In this document: piece after piece, positions 60,156-64,000 of the stretch
Layout: each line of letters starts with the position of its first letter
How positions within the stretch are numbered: the stretch's first letter is position 1
Source: Streptomyces caniferus
GTDB taxonomy: Bacteria; Actinomycetota; Actinomycetes; Streptomycetales; Streptomycetaceae
Direction: 5' to 3'
NCBI RefSeq assembly: GCF_009811555.1
Contig: NZ_BLIN01000002.1
Span: 1,178,001 to 1,242,000 of the forward strand
DNA length: 64,000 nt
Notes under the pieces: model-generated
Database searches by the model: none
What the model was told of the DNA's origin: nothing
What the model saw: only the letters and a program-made list of their open reading frames with translations
Made by a program: the position numbers and the translations under genes

Positions 60156-61454
60156 TCAGCCCGCCCGGGACCCGCTGGGCAGTTCCTGTCCGGCGCGCTG
60201 CGCCGGAAGGCAGCCGCCCGGGACGCCGGGGACCACGGGGGTACCGGAGGCGGCGGAGGGCTGCCGCGTCCACCGGACCACGGCCGCCAGCAGGGCGAGA
60301 CCGAGCACGGGGTACGGGGCCGCGAACGGCTGCTGCCACCACGCGAAGTGCAGGTCGAGGTCGCCGGTGTGCGGGATGATCCACATCGTGCGGGCGGCGA
60401 AGACGACGGTGACGGCGGCCAGCAGCGCCCTGCGCCACGGGCTGCGCCGGGTGTGCGCGGCGAGCGCGACGAGCAGCGGCACGCACCAGACCCAGTGGTG
60501 GGACCAGCTGATCGGCGAGACCAGCAGGGCCGTGACGGCCGTGCAGAGCACACCCCAGCTGTCCAGGCCGCGCCGCTTGTACACCCGGCGGGCGGTGTAG
60601 AGCCCGGCCGCGGCGGTCAGCAGCGCGGGCACCGCCCACAGGAGACCGGGCTCGGGGTCGTGCAGCACGCGGGTGATCAGGCCCTGGAGCGACTGGTTGT
60701 CGACGATCCAGATCTTGCCGACCCGGCCGGTCTCGAACATCCGCTGCGTCCAGAACTCGATGCTGGCGGCGGGCAGCACCAGCCAGCCCAGCAACGCCGA
60801 GACCAGAAACCCGCCGAGGACGGTAAAGGCGGCCTTCACCCGGCCGGTGACCAGGAGATAGAGGCCGAAGATCGCGGGCGTGAGTTTGATGCCGGCCGCG
60901 ATGCCGGTGGCGAACCCCTTGAAGCGGGCGCCGTCCGGCCGGGAGAGGTCCCACAGGACCAGGCAGGTCAGCGCGAGGTTGACCTGGCCGAAGACGAAGG
61001 TCTGGAAGACCGGCTCCAGCCACAGGCCGAGCGCGGTGGAGGCGAGGATGACGGGCGCGGTGCCGGCTGCCTTGCGCAGGCCCGCGGCCTTGCAGGAGAG
61101 GTGGATCAGCAGCGCGAGAAGGACCGCGTTGACGAGTACGCCGACGACTTTGAGGGTGCCGAGGGAGACCCAGGTGGTCGGTATGAAGAGCACCGCCGCG
61201 AAGGGTGGATAGGTGGCCGGAAGTGCCCACTTGGTGACCGTGAACCCGTAGAGATCGCCGCCGGCCGCGGCCGCCTGGCCCTCGGCCCGGTAGACCGCTA
61301 TATCGGACATCGGCATCGGCAGGACCTGGTAGAGCAGCCACAGTCCGGCCAACGAGGCCATGAGCAGCGCCGTGGCGATCACCAGGCCGCGGGGGCGGGC
61401 GATGCCCTGCCCCCAAGTCCGTCTCCCCGTCCGCGTCCCCTCGGCGGCAGACAC
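60156..61454 (-). CDS. GT87-family glycosyltransferase (DUF2029)
   Basis: A 432-aa polytopic membrane protein with about ten helices: LVIATALLMASLAGLWLLYQ at the start, MSDIAVYRAEGQAAAAGG (the acidic loop-1 Asp expected to be catalytic in GT-C enzymes), PATYPPFAAVLFIPTTWVSL, NQSLQGLITRVLHDPEPG and SPISWSHHWVWCVPLLVAL. The GT87 family includes mannosyltransferases such as PimE and arabinofuranosyltransferases that use polyprenyl-phosphate sugars. A short basic N-terminus (RTGRRTWGQG) precedes the first helix. The C-terminal tail is hydrophilic, Pro/Ser-rich. It is a lone gene on the minus strand, with the XPB gene converging. Confidence 0.85.
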   Translation of the reverse strand: MSAAEGTRTGRRTWGQGIARPRGLVIATALLMASLAGLWLLYQVLPMPMSDIAVYRAEGQAAAAGGDLYGFTVTKWALPATYPPFAAVLFIPTTWVSLGTLKVVGVLVNAVLLALLIHLSCKAAGLRKAAGTAPVILASTALGLWLEPVFQTFVFGQVNLALTCLVLWDLSRPDGARFKGFATGIAAGIKLTPAIFGLYLLVTGRVKAAFTVLGGFLVSALLGWLVLPAASIEFWTQRMFETGRVGKIWIVDNQSLQGLITRVLHDPEPGLLWAVPALLTAAAGLYTARRVYKRRGLDSWGVLCTAVTALLVSPISWSHHWVWCVPLLVALAAHTRRSPWRRALLAAVTVVFAARTMWIIPHTGDLDLHFAWWQQPFAAPYPVLGLALLAAVVRWTRQPSAASGTPVVPGVPGGCLPAQRAGQELPSGSRAG

Positions 61455-61564
61455 CCCTTGTCCCCTCCCCGTCGCCCTGAGTGCACCCTCTGGCGCGACG
61501 CTAGTGGATCGAGGCCTACGGGCCGTAACGGTTTCCGGTCATCCGCACCTCAACTGCGGGGCGG

Positions 61565-61800
61565 CCGTGTAACCGCACGCCTCGGCGTCGGTCGGTCGTC
61601 CGTCGCGTGATCCGTCGCGACAGTCGCTCCGCCGTGTCGTCGTCCGCCGCGTCAGGTGCTCGTGCGTCGCGTCGGCCGCCGCGTCCGGTGCGTCGTCCGT
61701 CGCGTCAGGCGCTCGTCCGGTGCGTCCGTCGGTCGGTGGAGTCGTCCGTGGAGCCATCCGTGGAGTCGTCGGCGTACTCGCCCATGACGACGACGCTGAA
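61565..61800. repeat. Degenerate CGTC-type repeats
   Basis: A 235-bp run of short, imperfect units such as CGTCGGTCG, GTCGTCCGTCGCG and GTCGTCCGTGGAG. The right part codes, on the minus strand, for the Asp/Ser/Thr-rich end of the small protein at 61705-61971 (STDGSTDDSTD). The left part is non-coding. It resembles slippage-driven expansion. Confidence 0.7.
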
Positions 61801-61971
61801 GGCCGCCGTGGCGAAGACCTTGATCGCGCGGAGGGCGTTGCCCACGACATAGCGGTGCTCGTGGACGGGCGCCGGACCGCTTCCGGGATCCGAGCCGAGG
61901 GCCGTGGCGCCCTTGACCGGGTGGAGGGAGATCGGGTGGGCGGAACCTGGGGGAATCGCTGCGCTGCTCAT
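61705..61971 (-). CDS. Small conserved-type membrane-associated protein
   Basis: 88 aa from ATG 61971 (MSSAAIPPGSAHPISLHPVK). A central hydrophobic stretch (HRYVVGNALRAIKVFATAAF followed by SVVVMGEY) forms one amphipathic or membrane helix. Its C-terminus is a low-complexity STD repeat lying in the degenerate repeat region. I believe the core VVGNALRAIKVFATAAFSVV is conserved in Streptomyces, but the function is unknown. The ribosome site (GGAG, 3 bp before the ATG) is too close to be ideal. Confidence 0.62.
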   Translation of the reverse strand: MSSAAIPPGSAHPISLHPVKGATALGSDPGSGPAPVHEHRYVVGNALRAIKVFATAAFSVVVMGEYADDSTDGSTDDSTDRRTHRTSA

Positions 61972-62134
61972 GTCTCCATGATGAAATTCACGCGATTGCA
62001 GCACATCGGTCCATAGGTCCATCCCTGGGGCCGGACGTCACCCTCCAGACCCACCCCGCCCCCTACGGGAGGCCTACGGCGCTCTCGGGGACCGTCCGCC
62101 CCGGAACGACCGCCGCAACCCCGCCCGAATTCCG
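61972..62134. other. Intergenic, nothing recognised
   Basis: Left part of the 370-bp gap before the HelD-type gene. It holds no open reading frame with a ribosome site and no repeat that I can see. It should contain the promoter of the small gene on the minus strand. Confidence 0.4.
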
Positions 62135-62164
62135 TTGGCGCCCTTCTGAGCCGCTGACTACAAT
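62135..62164 (+). promoter_or_regulatory. Vegetative-type promoter of the HelD-type gene
   Basis: TTGGCG (62135-62140) and TACAAT (62159-62164) are 18 bp apart, a good match to the main sigma factor consensus. They imply a transcript start near 62171 and a leader of about 170 nt. I saw no rifamycin-associated element-like dyad upstream. Confidence 0.65.
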
Positions 62165-62341
62165 CGCGCGTCTGCCTGCCTCCCGTCGAGGAGTGCCGCC
62201 GGCCGGTCGGAAACCGGACGGTCCTTCGCTTCACGCCGCTGACCCGCGCATCGCACGAACCGCGCTACGCACCGACACCGGCCCGCCGCGCCCGCTCACC
62301 CCGGCGCGCCCGCCGAAGTACCCGCCACCGGAGGCAACGCC

Positions 62342-64000
62342 GTGCCCTCGCACGCCCACCCGTCACCCGACCACCACCCCTCACCGACGGCGCTACGCAC
62401 CGACAGCACTCCCCCGTCACCCGACCACCACCCCTCACCGACGGCGCTACGCACCGACAGCACTCCCCCGTCACCCGACCACCACCCCTCACCCGCGTCA
62501 CCCACCCCGGCCCCCGCTGCCCCGGCCGAGACCACCACGTCCTGCGACCCCCTCCAGCGGGAGAAGGCGCACCTGGCCGCCTCCCGCGCGGCGCTGCGCG
62601 CCATGCGCGAGGACGCCGAGGCGCTGAACATCGCCGATGTCACGGCGAACTGGGTCAACGCCGAGGTCCTCCAGGGCGAGATCGACGCCCGGATCAAGGC
62701 GCTCGCGGACCTCTCCCACACCCCGCTCTTCTTCGGCCGCCTCGATTACCTCCACGCCCCCGGCCTCGACCTCGCCGAAGGCGCCTCACGAGGGGCGGCG
62801 CACCGCGCCTCCGGCGAGGGTGGTGATGGGCAACGGGAGGGCGAGAACTTCTACATCGGCCGACGGCACGTCCACGACGCCGACGGCGACCCCATGGTCA
62901 TCGACTGGCGCGCGCCCGTGTCCCAGCCGTTCTACCGGGCCTCCAAGAAGGACCCGATGGACCTCCGGCTGCGCCGCCGGTTCGGTTACACGGCCGGTGA
63001 GTTGACCGCCTACGAGGACGAGCACCTCACCGACCCCGCGGAGGCGGAACGGACCAGCCGGCTCCTCCAGTCCGAGATCGAGCGCCCGCGCGTCGGCCCC
63101 ATGCGGGACATCGTCGCCACGATCCAGCCGGAGCAGGACGAGATCGTGCGCGCCGGCATCGGCGGCTCGGTCTGCGTACAGGGGGCGCCGGGCACCGGTA
63201 AGACGGCCGTCGGCCTGCACCGTGTCGCGTATCTGCTGTACGCGCACCGTGAGCGGCTGGCCCGCGCCGGCACCCTCGTCATCGGCCCGAACCGCTCGTT
63301 CCTGCACTACATCGAGCAGGTGCTGCCGGCCCTCGGTGAGCTGGAGGTCAAGCAGGCCACGGTCGACGACCTGGTCGGCCATGCGGAGGTGCGCGGTACC
63401 GACGAGGCGGCCGCCGCGACGGTCAAGGGCGACGCGCGCATGGCGGAGGTGCTGCGACGGGCGGTCCGCTCGCACATCACCATGCCGCAGGAGCCCTGCG
63501 TGGTCGTCCGCGGCTCCCGCCGCTGGCGCGTACCGGCCTATGAACTCGAAGAACTCGTCACGGAGTTGATGGACCGGGACATCCGCTACGGAGCCGCCCG
63601 CGAGGCGTTGCCGCAGCGGATCGCGCATGCCGTACTGGTCCGGATGGAGCAGGCGGGCGAGGCCCCGGACGACCGGGTGCAGGACGCGGTGGCCCGTAAC
63701 GCCGCCGTGAAGGCCGCGGTCAAGGCGGTGTGGCCGCCGGTCGACCCGGCCAAGCTGGTGCTGCGGCTGCTGGGCGACGCGGAGTTCCTGGCCGAGCAGT
63801 CCGAGGGGATCCTGACGCCCGAGGAGCAGAAGACGATCCTGTGGACCAAGCCGGCCCGCAGCGTGAAGAGCGCCAAGTGGTCGTCGGCGGACACGGTGTT
63901 GATCGACGAGGCGATGGACCTGGTCGCACGCACCCACTCCCTCGGCCATGTGGTCCTGGACGAGGCGCAGGACCTCTCCCCCATGCAGTACCGCGCGGTC
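62342..64000 (+). CDS. HelD/HelR-type RNA polymerase-recycling ATPase (3' end outside window)
   Basis: The frame runs off the window, so it has no visible stop; 553 codons are seen. GTG 62342 has a strong GGAGG ribosome site. After a repeat-rich N-terminus of about 65 residues comes the coiled-coil 'secondary channel' arm (EKAHLAASRAALRAMREDAE), then VTANWVNAEVLQGEIDARIK, FYIGRRHVHDADGDPMVIDW and RAPVSQPFYRASKKDPMDLR, all typical of HelD/HelR proteins. Walker A is VQGAPGTGKTAVGLHRVAYL, and Walker B is VVLDEAQDLSPMQY near the edge. These UvrD-like motors remove stalled RNA polymerase from DNA; HelR also counteracts rifamycins. Which subclass this is cannot be told without the C-terminus. Confidence 0.87.
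   Translation, partial: MPSHAHPSPDHHPSPTALRTDSTPPSPDHHPSPTALRTDSTPPSPDHHPSPASPTPAPAAPAETTTSCDPLQREKAHLAASRAALRAMREDAEALNIADVTANWVNAEVLQGEIDARIKALADLSHTPLFFGRLDYLHAPGLDLAEGASRGAAHRASGEGGDGQREGENFYIGRRHVHDADGDPMVIDWRAPVSQPFYRASKKDPMDLRLRRRFGYTAGELTAYEDEHLTDPAEAERTSRLLQSEIERPRVGPMRDIVATIQPEQDEIVRAGIGGSVCVQGAPGTGKTAVGLHRVAYLLYAHRERLARAGTLVIGPNRSFLHYIEQVLPALGELEVKQATVDDLVGHAEVRGTDEAAAATVKGDARMAEVLRRAVRSHITMPQEPCVVVRGSRRWRVPAYELEELVTELMDRDIRYGAAREALPQRIAHAVLVRMEQAGEAPDDRVQDAVARNAAVKAAVKAVWPPVDPAKLVLRLLGDAEFLAEQSEGILTPEEQKTILWTKPARSVKSAKWSSADTVLIDEAMDLVARTHSLGHVVLDEAQDLSPMQYRAV
62361..62491 (+). repeat. 54-bp tandem repeats in the HelD-type gene start
   Basis: Units begin at 62361, 62415 and 62469 (the third is partial, to about 62491). 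The unit starts CGTCACCCGACCACCACCC and encodes the 18-residue SPDHHPSPTALRTDSTPP in frame. The first two units look identical. This gives the protein a Pro/His/Ser/Thr-rich disordered N-terminal tail. Confidence 0.88.

Noticed and set aside
58078..61416. 1112-codon frame on the minus strand
   Set aside because: A shadow of the XPB and GT87 genes in another frame; no domain, and the true genes have clear motifs.
61972..62341. Rifamycin-associated element upstream of the HelD-type gene
   Set aside because: I looked for a long dyad of that type before the promoter and saw none, so rifamycin induction is not supported.

Overview
The window is high-GC actinobacterial DNA and almost certainly a Streptomyces (or close relative) core-chromosome segment. 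Supporting signs are the near absence of TTA codons, GTG starts, ATGA/GTGA overlaps, futalosine-pathway menaquinone genes (mqnB-mqnD), a Scr1-type XRE/DUF397 pair, DUF2530, DUF2771 and DUF3027 proteins, an XPB-type helicase, and stem-loop terminators without T-tracts. Both ends cut genes: a citrate synthase loses its start at the left edge and a HelD/HelR-type RNA polymerase-recycling ATPase runs off the right edge.

Layout. 1-14.2 kb: a citrate synthase, then a minus-strand acyl-CoA catabolic operon read from about 14.1 kb down to 1.56 kb. Its genes are a TIGR03084 protein, an AtuA-family protein, an acyl-CoA carboxylase (carboxyltransferase and biotinylated subunits), an acyl-CoA dehydrogenase, an acyl-CoA ligase, an enoyl-CoA hydratase and a TetR repressor. 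It is interrupted at 4.7-6.5 kb by a VOC/MerR(TipAS) cassette with its own MerR-type operator, next to a remnant of a second acyl-CoA dehydrogenase. The same operator-like sequence precedes both halves of the operon. 14.6-18.4 kb: a two-gene module of a small two-helix membrane protein and an NB-ARC/TPR STAND ATPase (NLR-like) that share a short repeated motif. This is the best candidate for an undescribed system. 18.6-27.9 kb: an EamA exporter/LysR pair, a GPP34 protein, an NTF2-like protein, a large FAD/Fe-S oxidoreductase, and a BBE oxidase divergent from a WYL regulator.

28-43.6 kb: serC, small oxidoreductases and hydrolases, a TetR gene divergent from a truncated MFS gene that runs in frame into an aldo/keto reductase with its own MerR-type dyad, thpR, a MarR/MFS pair, an AzgA-type purine permease, a CtpE-like P-type ATPase, and the XRE/DUF397 locus (the XRE gene carries a TTA codon). 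43.7-64 kb: a sacsin/Hsp90-like GHKL ATPase, DUF3027, an MFS protein, a DUF2771 lipoprotein, mqnB-mqnD, a cold-shock protein, a HAD phosphatase, a helicase-associated protein plus XPB helicase, a GT87 mannosyltransferase-like protein and the HelD-type ATPase.

Two gene-free gaps (870-1556 and 47005-47699) carry paired, inverted repeat elements. Each ends in a long hairpin with an identical 13-nt loop (TGCTTCGCTTTAC or its complement) but different, mutually complementary stems. This structure-conserved repeat family is the second main item of interest. All functional calls come from reading motifs by eye; no database search was run.
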